64,000 nt of DNA. Origin: an uncultured Rubripirellula sp. GTDB lineage: Bacteria > Planctomycetota > Planctomycetia > Pirellulales > Pirellulaceae. Positions 36,917 through 45,174 of the stretch are shown piece by piece; within the stretch, counting starts at the first letter, position 1; the number at the start of each line of letters is the position of its first letter. The position numbers and the translations under genes were made by a program. A model generated the notes under the pieces. That model saw only the letters and a list, made by a program, of their open reading frames with translations, did not search any database and was not told the DNA's origin. The stretch covers positions 62,001-126,000 of the forward strand of contig CALIBL010000001.1 in NCBI GenBank assembly GCA_938045805.1, read 5' to 3'.

Positions 36917-38728
36917 ATGGTAAAGAAACTGGCAATCGATTGGGATGATCACGAACTGCGGTATGTCGCTGCGCAGTGCAGTGGGCGGTCGATTAAGGTC
37001 ACTGAGGCCAAGGTGATTTCGATTCAGGGGCGTTCACCCCAAGAGGCTCTTCGAGAGGAATTTAAATCAGCCGGTTTTGCTGATACGGAGACATTGGTTG
37101 CCATTGGTCGTGGTAAGGCCGAGCTTCGCGAATTGCAGTTACCACCAGTACCTCAGGAAGAATTGCCCGACATGGTGCGATTCCAAGCACTTCGGAGTTT
37201 TGCAACGGTCGGCGATAACTCCACTGTCGATTATCTCGTTACCAAGCAACTTGATGCGGGTATCGAAGTCATTGCTGCCGCGGTTGCACCGCCAAACTTG
37301 GAAGCGATTCAAACGAGCGCGGAACAATCGGGCTTGAGGTTAAAGCGAATCGGGCTTCGTCCATTGGCAGCGGCTGCACTGCATCTCGCTCGGCATGCTG
37401 AAAGCGATCGGGGAGAGGTGGTTCTCATCGATCTGCTCCCTGAAAGTGCCGAGATTGTGATTGCCCGAGATGGCAAAGTGGTTTTCGTTCGAACGGTACG
37501 AATGCCTAGTTCCGAAGCAGCGAGAGTAAAGGCACTCGCTGGTGAACTGAAGCGGAGCTTATTGGCTTGCGGGGTAACAAGCCAGCTTCGAAGCGTGATT
37601 CTGTGGGGCACTGCAGAGGTTCACGCAGACGAAATCCCTAGGTTAGAAGAGGCTGCAGGGTGCAGCGTTCAATTGATTAATCCGTTTGATCTCGTTGATA
37701 CGAATCGTAACTTAGATATTCCGGAGCATGTGGGACGCCTCGCGCCGCTGCTCGGTTTGCTGCTCGCTGACGAAGTGGCGCCGGAGCGACTGATCGATTT
37801 TCTCAACCCCCGAAAGCCTGAAGTAAAAACCGTCAGCCCCTACCGAAAACTCCTGCTGGTAGGGCTTCCGGTTGCCGCTTGTGCATTACTTGCTTTTACC
37901 GTCTACCAAAGAATGGCTGCGTTGGATGCTCAGATTGAAGAGATTCGTCAGAGCAATGCTGCGATGCAGGCGGATGTGAAGCTCGCAGATCAGAGCCTCG
38001 CTAAGACGGAAACGGTTGATGCTTTTCTCGATGGAGATGTCAACTGGCTGCATGAAATTCGTCGAATGGCCATGGAAATGCCTCCATCGGATCAAATGAT
38101 CATCCGAGGTGTGTCTGCAAGCGTGGATGCTCGGAATGGTGGAGGTGTTTTGAAGATTGAGGGGGGTGCAGTGAACCCAGCCGTTATTGATGAGTTTGAA
38201 AAGTCACTCCGTGATGAGAATCATCAAGTCAACGGCACTGGGGCAAGCGAGCAGAAAACCGAGGATGCCTATCGTTGGGAGTTTAGTGAGTCAGTTGCCG
38301 TAACAGCAAACTCCATAAGAGATTCTCGCTACATCGGGATCAGTGAGCAGATGGCTGCACTTGCTGACAGTTCTGATGTAGGTGGTGAAGCTGAGGAGTC
38401 GCCAGATGTTTCATCGAATAACATAGCTGCAGAGGCGGACGACCCTGCCTCAGCGGGTAGTTCAGACGAAATGGACGAAGATGTAGCCACTGGGTCTGAA
38501 GAGACATCTGAAGGTGATGAAGCCCAGACAGGAGCCGCAGAAACTCTCGATGCAAAGCCTGCGACCGAGCAAACCGCTCCGGCGGAAGCCGAGGTCAGCA
38601 GTGAAGTGGATGAGACTGCTGAGGAAGCAGATGCGTCGGAGACGATTCCTGAAGGTAAAGATAAAGAAGAATCCAAAGCGACCGAAGACCTAGAAGTCGC
38701 TGTGTTAGACGCGGAGGCTCAGCGATGA
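36917..38728 (+). CDS. gspL: GspL-like platform protein (PilM-PilN fusion) with acidic tail
   Basis: Inner membrane assembly protein that would link a secretion ATPase to the pseudopilus. Residues 1-300 are an actin-like PilM/GspL cytoplasmic domain (KLAIDWDDHELRYVA, LVAIGRGKAELRELQLPPVP, VVLIDLLPESAEIVIARDGKVVFVRT, LAPLLGLLLADEV). A single membrane segment follows at about 310-328 (LLLVGLPVAACALLAFTVY), then a coiled coil and a PilN-like periplasmic domain to about 470. The last 120 residues are almost entirely Glu, Asp, Ala, Ser and Thr, an acidic disordered tail I have not seen described in GspL. It overlaps the next gene by 4 bases (ATGA). Confidence 0.85.
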   Translation: MVKKLAIDWDDHELRYVAAQCSGRSIKVTEAKVISIQGRSPQEALREEFKSAGFADTETLVAIGRGKAELRELQLPPVPQEELPDMVRFQALRSFATVGDNSTVDYLVTKQLDAGIEVIAAAVAPPNLEAIQTSAEQSGLRLKRIGLRPLAAAALHLARHAESDRGEVVLIDLLPESAEIVIARDGKVVFVRTVRMPSSEAARVKALAGELKRSLLACGVTSQLRSVILWGTAEVHADEIPRLEEAAGCSVQLINPFDLVDTNRNLDIPEHVGRLAPLLGLLLADEVAPERLIDFLNPRKPEVKTVSPYRKLLLVGLPVAACALLAFTVYQRMAALDAQIEEIRQSNAAMQADVKLADQSLAKTETVDAFLDGDVNWLHEIRRMAMEMPPSDQMIIRGVSASVDARNGGGVLKIEGGAVNPAVIDEFEKSLRDENHQVNGTGASEQKTEDAYRWEFSESVAVTANSIRDSRYIGISEQMAALADSSDVGGEAEESPDVSSNNIAAEADDPASAGSSDEMDEDVATGSEETSEGDEAQTGAAETLDAKPATEQTAPAEAEVSSEVDETAEEADASETIPEGKDKEESKATEDLEVAVLDAEAQR

Positions 38729-39921
38729 ACGAAAGAGAACGTTTCTTGTCGATATTGGTCGCGGGCCTATTGGTTGCAACGGGAGTCTGGTGGGGATTCG
38801 GAAAATATAATTCCGCTATTAAGTCTCGCGAGAACCAACTAGAGCAACTTGTTACAACACAGATGCAACTCAATGAGAAGAGGCTCCAAGGTGAGTTTGC
38901 GAATCGCCAGATGGGAGAGTACATGCTTCGCTCCTTGCCAGGTGATCCTGAGCAGGCACAAAGCCAGTACCAGCAATGGCTACTTGATTTGGTCCATGAC
39001 AGTGATTTGACCGAAACCTTGGTTGATGCGAACAGTTCGAGAACCATTGGTGGGCTTTATCAGCTACTCGATTTTAGGGTTCGCGGTAATTCTGACGTCC
39101 CCGGTGTCATTCGCTTGATGCATGCCTTTTACTCAAAGGATTATTTGCATCGCATCCGCGATCTTTCACTTCGTAAGAACCGTCAAGGTGGTTTTCAGTT
39201 GGAATTGTCTATTGATGCCATTGCGTTACTCGGTGCACCAGATGAACTGCCAGTAAGGGAAGAGCCTTCGTGGAGAATCGATGGTGATGTTGCTGCTTAC
39301 CTTGATCCAATCATGAATCGTAATCTTTACGAACCTCCGAACCAGCCACCACGATTTGGCGGCCGCTCTGAACTTGAGGCGATTGTTGGTCGTGACACGC
39401 CAACACCTTTGGCCTTTAACGATCCAGATGGCCATCGAATGCGTTATGAGTTAGTTGATGGGCCATACGAATTGGTCTCCATTGATGAACGCAGCGGAAC
39501 GCTTCGCATTCGGAGTGACGAGACCACTGAATTTAACGTGACGGTTCGAGCCACTGATGATGGATATCCGAATCGCTCGTCGGAACAAAGGCTTTCGGTC
39601 AAGGTGCTCGATCCACCGCCACCTGAGCCAGAACCAGAAGCACCGATCGGATTTGACGATGCATCGCAGACGGTACTCACAGCATTGGTGCAAGGTCGAA
39701 ACGATTGGACGGCATGGTTACATGTTCGGACGAAAGATGAGACGATTAAATTAAAAGTAGGCGATTCGTTTGAAATCGGAACGGTGAAAGGTTCGGTCAA
39801 GTCCGTCAACGCTCGCAGCGTCATTTTGAATGTTGAAGGATCTGATTTAGAGTTGAAGCCGTCCGGAAATCTTCTTGATTCAGCGAAGTCAATGACCACC
39901 AGTTTTTCAGCGGTACCTTGA
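38725..39921 (+). CDS. GspM/PilO-like protein with cadherin-like and GspC/PilP-like domains
   Basis: Composite platform protein of 398 residues. Residues 8-24 are the membrane anchor (SILVAGLLVATGVWWGF), followed by a coiled coil and a PilO/GspM-like ferredoxin fold to about 185 (LYQLLDFRVRGNSDVPGVIRLMHAFY). Residues about 206-296 look like a cadherin-type Ig fold (LAFNDPDGHRMRYELVDG, TLRIRS, FNVTVRATDDGYP, RLSVKVLD). After a Pro/Glu linker (PPPPEPEPE), residues about 314-385 (IKLKVGDSFEIGTVKGSVKSV, SVILNVEGSDLELKPSG) resemble the homology-region/PilP beta domain of GspC, which docks on the secretin. The domain calls are by motif shape. It overlaps gspL upstream and the ABC ATPase downstream by 4 bases each. 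Confidence 0.72.
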   Translation: MNERERFLSILVAGLLVATGVWWGFGKYNSAIKSRENQLEQLVTTQMQLNEKRLQGEFANRQMGEYMLRSLPGDPEQAQSQYQQWLLDLVHDSDLTETLVDANSSRTIGGLYQLLDFRVRGNSDVPGVIRLMHAFYSKDYLHRIRDLSLRKNRQGGFQLELSIDAIALLGAPDELPVREEPSWRIDGDVAAYLDPIMNRNLYEPPNQPPRFGGRSELEAIVGRDTPTPLAFNDPDGHRMRYELVDGPYELVSIDERSGTLRIRSDETTEFNVTVRATDDGYPNRSSEQRLSVKVLDPPPPEPEPEAPIGFDDASQTVLTALVQGRNDWTAWLHVRTKDETIKLKVGDSFEIGTVKGSVKSVNARSVILNVEGSDLELKPSGNLLDSAKSMTTSFSAVP

Positions 39922-40727
39922 ACGACTCTTCGCAGTATGCATCTTCGATCTCATGTCGCGATCTCACGGTATGCTTTCGCGGTGGTTTTGAGGCGTTAAA
40001 AAGCGTGTCGCTCGAGATACCGGCCGGTGAGATACTTTCTTTGGTCGGTCCAAGCGGATGTGGTAAGACCACACTACTTCGTGTTCTTGCTGACTTGCAT
40101 AAGCCCACTACGGGCAGCGTCATTGTGAATCCCGCGATACGAGGTGACCTCGGCCAGATTGCATTTGTTTTTCAGCAACCAACGCTGCTTCCGTGGCGTA
40201 CCGCCCTGCAAAACGTGGTGTTACCGCTAGAGCTACTGCGACACTCTAGATCGCTAAATGAGTCGCCCCAGATCAACGCAAAGACGCGTCGCCAGTGTGA
40301 AGAGATTGCGGTGGAGATGATGTGTCAGGTTGGCTTGGGGGATGCTCTGCGGCTCTACCCGCGTCAGTTGTCCGGCGGGATGAAAATGAGGGTCTCAATT
40401 GCTAGGGCTTTGGTGACCCAGCCAAAGGTTTTGTTGTTGGATGAGCCGTTTGCAGCATTGGATGAGATTCTCAGGAATCAACTTGGTGAACTTTTGCTTG
40501 AACGATGGGAGCAGCAACGGTTCACCGCTGTCATGGTGACTCATAATATTTCAGAGTCCGTCTTGCTTTCTCACCGGATTGCGTCAATCCAAAATGGGAA
40601 AATCAAAGAATTGATTGACAACCGGCTGCCTTGGCCGCGTTTGGAAAATGTGCGAGGCACTCCAGAATTTGGTGACCTGTATCGACGCGTTAGTCTCTCT
40701 CTTCATGACGCTCCAAAAGAAGGTTAA
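39918..40727 (+). CDS. ABC importer ATPase, nitrate/sulfonate/thiamine-precursor type
   Basis: ATPase of an SsuB/TauB/ThiZ-type importer, 269 residues. Walker A is GPSGCGKTTLL near residue 42, the Q loop follows in FVFQQPTLLPWRTALQNV, the signature is LSGGMKMRVSIARAL, Walker B is VLLLDEPFAALDE, and the H loop is in MVTHNISESVLLS. The TTG start overlaps the stop of the GspM-like gene (TTGA); no ATG lies near, and homology begins within 15 residues. The permease starts 6 bases after its stop, so the three importer genes are probably read through from the gsp operon. Confidence 0.92.
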   Translation: MNDSSQYASSISCRDLTVCFRGGFEALKSVSLEIPAGEILSLVGPSGCGKTTLLRVLADLHKPTTGSVIVNPAIRGDLGQIAFVFQQPTLLPWRTALQNVVLPLELLRHSRSLNESPQINAKTRRQCEEIAVEMMCQVGLGDALRLYPRQLSGGMKMRVSIARALVTQPKVLLLDEPFAALDEILRNQLGELLLERWEQQRFTAVMVTHNISESVLLSHRIASIQNGKIKELIDNRLPWPRLENVRGTPEFGDLYRRVSLSLHDAPKEG

Positions 40728-40733
40728 TCAACT

Positions 40734-41522
40734 GTGGTTTCGTCATCAGATCGAAAAGATTGGGCGCTGAGTTTCTTGCTTGTTGTCAGCGTAGCTATTT
40801 TGGGCTTGCTTACCTGGTGGTTTATTGTGTGGCACTTCGAGTTGCCGCCAGCTCTGCTTCCGTCACCGCGTCAGTGTTGGGACGCTGGTCTTGAAAATCG
40901 GCAGGTTTTATTTGATGCTGTTTTCAAATCGACAGGTTTAGCTTCGGTTGCGGGTCTAGCAACCTCGATCTTTCTCGGGTCTTTGCTCGCCATGATTTTC
41001 AGCCAGTCCAAGAAATTGCGACTTGCTTTCTTCCCCTATATTATTCTTTTGCAAACCGTGCCGATCGTGGCTATCGCTCCGCTGTTGATCATTTGGAGCG
41101 GCTACACATTTCGTACAGTCGTCATCGTAACGGTGATTGTAAGCCTGTTTCCGATCGTTAACAGCGTTACCACGGGGTTGCTGTCCATTGATAAGGATGA
41201 GTTAGACCTGTTTCGCGTGTACCGAGCGGGGAGATTCAAAACGCTGCGTTCGTTGCAGATCCCGTCGGCGGTTCAATATCTGGTGGTGGGGACAAAGACC
41301 AGTGCAGCCCTCGCGGTGATTGGCGCAATCGTTGCAGAGTTTTTTGTCGGTGATGCGACTAACTTCACGGGGCTTGGTACATTGATGACAGGTTGGCAGG
41401 CCTTGGCAAAGACAGACGCTTTGATTGCTGCTCTTTTCTGTTCGGCTTTTTTGGGACTTTTTCTATTTGGATTTGTTCATCTGATATCGGTTACGATTTT
41501 GAGACGCTGGGTGGTGTCTTGA
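40734..41522 (+). CDS. ABC importer permease, nitrate/sulfonate/thiamine-precursor type
   Basis: Membrane channel partner of the preceding ATPase, 262 residues with about six membrane segments. The family block PIVAIAPLLIIWSGYTFRTVVIVTVIVSLFPIV is the transition into the cytoplasmic loop, and the following VYRAGRFKTLRSLQIPSAV is the EAA-like coupling motif that contacts the ATPase. ALAVIGAIVAEFFVGD is the usual end block. The start is GTG at 40734, 6 bases after the ATPase stop. Substrate is best judged from the binding protein that follows. Confidence 0.92.
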   Translation: MVSSSDRKDWALSFLLVVSVAILGLLTWWFIVWHFELPPALLPSPRQCWDAGLENRQVLFDAVFKSTGLASVAGLATSIFLGSLLAMIFSQSKKLRLAFFPYIILLQTVPIVAIAPLLIIWSGYTFRTVVIVTVIVSLFPIVNSVTTGLLSIDKDELDLFRVYRAGRFKTLRSLQIPSAVQYLVVGTKTSAALAVIGAIVAEFFVGDATNFTGLGTLMTGWQALAKTDALIAALFCSAFLGLFLFGFVHLISVTILRRWVVS

Positions 41523-41659
41523 TTTCTACGGTCTGGTCGTGGCTTCGAAGAGTTCATCTGATTGGTGCTACGGATGATTTTTGCTCACGTAGCGAAATAT
41601 ACTGGTAAGGTAAATTGCTCCCAAAGCCGGACCTGTTCGAACACTACCCTGAAACACTT

Positions 41660-42739
41660 ATGTTCTCTCATACGGCCAATAGAATGTTGATGCTTAAGAA
41701 TTTTGGTTTTGTCGCTTTAGCAATCCTGTGTGTTGGCTTTGTCGGGTGCAGTGAGGATACCGCTGTTTCGACTCAATCTGGATCCACTACTGGTCAAGAC
41801 TCGGCCAGACCACCAAAGAAGGTTGCCGTGCAATTGAATTGGTACCCCGAGGCTGAGCATGGCGGGGTGTACCAAGCCAAACTCGAGGGGCTCTACGCAC
41901 AGGTCGGTATGGATATTGAAATTCGGCCTGGGGGAAGATCGACACCTGTAGCTCCAGAGTTACAGCTTGACCGTGTTCAGTTTGCTTTTGCTAACGCAGA
42001 TGATGTCGTGATCTATCGTCGCCAAGGCCTAGACGTGGTTGCTGTGGCCGCTGCAATGCAGGACAGTCCTCGCTGCATTCTGGTGCAAGAAGCGAGTGGC
42101 GTTGACTCGTTCGGCGGTTTAGCGGGTATGACACTGCAGAGACAAGCTGGGCGACCTTTTCTGGACTTCATGAGGGGGCAAGGGATCTTGGATCAAGTGA
42201 AGGAAGTCCCTTATCAAGGCAGCGTGGCTTCACTTGTTGCTGACAAGGGGATTGCGATTCAGGCTTACTCTTTTGCTGAGCCGCTGCTCGCTGAGCAGCA
42301 GGGTGTTGCAGTGCGCCGCTTGATGCTCAGTGATCTCGGTTGGAACCCTTATGCGAGCGTGATCGTCACGACGGGGAAACTCATCAAGGAACAGCCTCAA
42401 TTGGTTCGGGATTTCGTGCAAGCCTCTTGCGCAGGGTGGAGAAGCTATCTGACGAATCCCGAACTTGGTAATCAAGCGATCCTCGAGGCAAATGAGCATG
42501 GAATGACTGCCGAAGCCCTCGAATATGGAGTCAAAGAACTTCGACCGCTCGTAACGCCCGAAGGTGTTGCCATCGAGCAAGTCGGCAAAATGACGTTGGA
42601 GAGATGGGAGAATTTGATCCAGCAGATGGATGCAATTTCCCCCAGCGAGGCTGGTAAAGTGAAAGCTGAGGACTGTTTTGATTCCTCATTTTTACCCAGT
42701 GCTGACCAGCTAGATTCCGAAGACGATCAACAGGATTGA
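41660..42739 (+). CDS. NMT1/THI5-like substrate-binding lipoprotein
   Basis: Binding protein of the importer, of the family that captures thiamine pyrimidine precursors, nitrate or sulfonates. A lipoprotein signal peptide ends in VGFVGC. The start is uncertain: TTG 41615 (with TAAGG just before), ATG 41660, ATG 41684 and ATG 41690 are all in frame; I list the first ATG. The binding domain begins KKVAVQLNWYPEAEHGGVYQAKLEGLYAQVG, which strongly recalls ThiY-like proteins (ligand-contacting Trp-Tyr-Pro and His-Gly-Gly), followed by VQFAFANADDVVIYRRQGLDVV and LGWNPYASVIVTTGKLI. A pyrimidine precursor of thiamine is the best guess. No TPP riboswitch is visible ahead of the operon. Confidence 0.85.
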   Translation: MFSHTANRMLMLKNFGFVALAILCVGFVGCSEDTAVSTQSGSTTGQDSARPPKKVAVQLNWYPEAEHGGVYQAKLEGLYAQVGMDIEIRPGGRSTPVAPELQLDRVQFAFANADDVVIYRRQGLDVVAVAAAMQDSPRCILVQEASGVDSFGGLAGMTLQRQAGRPFLDFMRGQGILDQVKEVPYQGSVASLVADKGIAIQAYSFAEPLLAEQQGVAVRRLMLSDLGWNPYASVIVTTGKLIKEQPQLVRDFVQASCAGWRSYLTNPELGNQAILEANEHGMTAEALEYGVKELRPLVTPEGVAIEQVGKMTLERWENLIQQMDAISPSEAGKVKAEDCFDSSFLPSADQLDSEDDQQD

Positions 42740-42828
42740 GGGATTAAGATTCCCTGCTGTGGTCAGTTTCCTTACCCTCTCTGATCTCCCTGCATTCAGA
42801 ATCTTGTCGTTTGGTAGAGTCAATGGTC

Positions 42829-43725
42829 TTATGCGACTCTAAGAGATCCTTGTGGTCCGATGTGAGTCCCCAGTACCGAGAACTCAAGTTGCTTCAACTC
42901 AATCACAACCGATGAGATAGATGGACGTTCGTAGGGATCAGATGCCAACATGGATTCAACAAGTGTGGCGACCGGTTCCAGCACAGTGTTGCTTGCGGGT
43001 TTTGTCGCAGTGAGCCACTGCCAAAGAACTTTCCCTAATGAATAAATGTCCATGGCTCCCATCGCAGCGAGATCACCAGTGAGTACTTCTGGTGATGCAA
43101 AGTTACGGTCGACACTTTCTAGATTCGATGAGACCGTGTGCATCTTTTGGACGCATCCCAAATTGATGAGCATGGCATGGCCATTTGATCCAAGCATGAT
43201 GTGGTGAGGTGTGATATTGCCGTGTATCCACCCCACCTGATGAATGGACTCGAGCGCCTCAGCGATTTGGCGTGTCATCCAAAGAGCTACCAATAACGGT
43301 TTCGTTACGCCACAATGCAACTGTTGGTGCATGGACGTTGCCTCAAGGCGTGGCATCACAAGGTAGGGGGTGGCGGCGGTTGCCGACGCATCCACAGTTG
43401 TGATTAGGTTGGGATGCTTCACTTGATCGCTGATCGCGATTACTTGTGAAACGTGACGTTTAACTTTCCATGAATCAGAGCAAGTTGCAAAGGTTTTGAT
43501 CGCATAATCCCACCTCGGGCTATTAATCGCATCGGCGGGCTGCCCCAAATGGATTGAGCAATGATTACTGCTGTAGATGGCCTTCCCTACTCTCCAAATA
43601 CCAAGGATGGAAGGCGTGTCCTTCGGAGCATGATTGAGCTGACTAACGTGATCATTTGAGGTGGAGTCGGTATCTTCGGAGACGTTGACGTGAACATCCG
43701 GCACGGTGCATTCCTTTGCTAGCAT
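42829..43725 (-). CDS. Eukaryotic-like protein pseudokinase
   Basis: A protein kinase fold in 298 residues without the residues needed for phosphotransfer. After a 40-residue polar N-terminus, the beta-3 Lys is kept (DYAIKTFA, Lys77). The catalytic loop reads IHGNITPHHIML (168-177) where active kinases have HRDxKPxN: the catalytic Asp is Asn170, the Lys is Thr172 and the metal-binding Asn is His175. The DFG motif is NLG (188-190). The glycine-rich loop is also degenerate. Structural motifs remain: SPE (in place of APE), DIYSLGKVLWQWLT and DPYERPSISSVV. It is therefore probably a regulatory or scaffold protein. It has no membrane segment. It is divergent from the ABC exporter genes and converges on the importer operon. 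Confidence 0.85.
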   Translation of the reverse strand: MLAKECTVPDVHVNVSEDTDSTSNDHVSQLNHAPKDTPSILGIWRVGKAIYSSNHCSIHLGQPADAINSPRWDYAIKTFATCSDSWKVKRHVSQVIAISDQVKHPNLITTVDASATAATPYLVMPRLEATSMHQQLHCGVTKPLLVALWMTRQIAEALESIHQVGWIHGNITPHHIMLGSNGHAMLINLGCVQKMHTVSSNLESVDRNFASPEVLTGDLAAMGAMDIYSLGKVLWQWLTATKPASNTVLEPVATLVESMLASDPYERPSISSVVIELKQLEFSVLGTHIGPQGSLRVA

Positions 43726-44145
43726 TTATTGATGGTTCCCGAGGAAGCGTCCATCAGCATCAGCATCGTCCAATCCACGCTTTGCGACGAAATGATTAGT
43801 GATCACTCGATTTTGTCGCTGTATTTTGCCTATTTTTTCAGTTTGGCTCCTTCGCAGTATCCCTCAGCACGTTGTCCGAACACGTTAAGTCAATACGGAC
43901 CGCAAAGGGGTAGAAGCTAATCCGAGTGAGTGTACCGGTGCTGGAGCATCATGATCCAAGCGTTTGGCGGCTTCGGTTACGCTGGGTGTTGTGCGGATTT
44001 CTTACTGCTTACCGTGGATTCCAATTAGCTACAATCATCGTTTCAATCTTGCACGGGGCAGTTTTGAGGTGGTGAAGCGGCTTGGATGGTGCCGAGAGGC
44101 TTTTTTCTTCGGGTGCTAACTTCTGGATAACTCGCTGGGATATTT
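43726..44145. promoter_or_regulatory. Divergent intergenic region pseudokinase / ABC exporter
   Basis: 420 bases with no supported gene. A possible -10 hexamer TACAAT (44030-44035) lies about 110 bases before the ABC ATPase start, but I find no good -35 partner. A short ORF at 43729-43920 has no recognisable protein character. Confidence 0.3.
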
Positions 44146-45129
44146 ATGTCGAATCCTCTCTCTCTGAGATCCAGTTTTCCAGCGATTGCGGTGCGAAATG
44201 TCAGGAAACGCTTCGGAGATCGCACCGTCTTGGACGGTGTAGGATTTGAATTAAAGCGAGGAGAACTCCTAGGCCTCCTAGGGCCAAACGGTGCTGGGAA
44301 GACGACTCTGGTTCGTTGCCTTTCCGGGCGAATTCGAGCGGATGCGGGCGAGATCGAGTTGGACGGGCAAGTGATATCAGCTCAAGCGGGTGGTTCTGCA
44401 ACTCTGGGAATTGTGCCCCAAGAACTCGCGATCTACCAAGATCTCTCCGCGTATCAAAATCTCTTCTATTTTGGCCGATTCCATGGGCTTCGGGGAAGCA
44501 AGTTAAAATCCCGCGTTGCTTGGGCGTTGGAATGGACCGGCCTTTGGGATCGGCGGTCACAACTCGTTCGATGTTTTTCCGGTGGCATGAAACGTCGAAT
44601 CAATCTTGCTTGCGGGATCTTGCATCAGCCTCGTGTGCTCTTATTGGACGAACCGACAGTTGGCGTCGACCCACAAAGTCGTGATCGGATTTACACGATG
44701 ATCGATTCGCTGAGTGCTGAAGGTTGCTCTATTTTGTTAACGACGCACCACATGGATGAGGCGGAAAGTCAATGCGATCGATTGGTGATTATGGATCAGG
44801 GGAAGATTGTTGCCGACGGTCGTATCGATGCCCTAATAGAAAAGACTATTGGTTCAACAAGGTTGGTAAGGCTGAGATTGCGGATGACCTCGGAAGCTTG
44901 TGATTTGGATGACCTCTTTTATGAATCGACGTGGAACATTGAGAGGTTCGATCGTTTCAAACAGGAGTCAATCGTGAAAATAAGAATGAACGATGTGGCA
45001 AAAAATTTATCGCCACTGCTGGAGCAAATAAAAGGTACCGGTGCGGTAATCGAGGACGTGGAAGTGCAGGCACCGTCTTTGCATGATGTCTTCATTGAAT
45101 TGACGGGTGAACAGTTGCGAGATGATTAA
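44146..45129 (+). CDS. ABC-2 type exporter, ATP-binding subunit
   Basis: ATPase of a two-gene exporter, 327 residues. Walker A is GLLGPNGAGKTTL near residue 45, the Q loop sits in GIVPQELAIYQDLSAYQNL, the signature is CFSGGMKRRINLA, Walker B is RVLLLDEPTVGVDPQSRD, and the H loop is TTHHMDEAE. The C-terminal 80 residues are the accessory region common in drug, Nod-factor and lipid exporters (CcmA/NodI-like). The permease gene follows after 45 bases on the same strand. Substrate unknown. Confidence 0.93.
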   Translation: MSNPLSLRSSFPAIAVRNVRKRFGDRTVLDGVGFELKRGELLGLLGPNGAGKTTLVRCLSGRIRADAGEIELDGQVISAQAGGSATLGIVPQELAIYQDLSAYQNLFYFGRFHGLRGSKLKSRVAWALEWTGLWDRRSQLVRCFSGGMKRRINLACGILHQPRVLLLDEPTVGVDPQSRDRIYTMIDSLSAEGCSILLTTHHMDEAESQCDRLVIMDQGKIVADGRIDALIEKTIGSTRLVRLRLRMTSEACDLDDLFYESTWNIERFDRFKQESIVKIRMNDVAKNLSPLLEQIKGTGAVIEDVEVQAPSLHDVFIELTGEQLRDD

Positions 45130-45174
45130 TCTGGTCGCTGATAATTATCTCGCTGTTTCGCGGAGGTGGCGGAA

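Noticed and set aside
39880-39960. TPP riboswitch ahead of the NMT1-like importer
   Set aside because: The importer overlaps the coding sequence upstream and no TPP core motif is visible there.
43729-43920. 63-codon plus-strand frame in the pseudokinase / exporter gap
   Set aside because: Short, no signal peptide, no motif, and no ribosome binding site.
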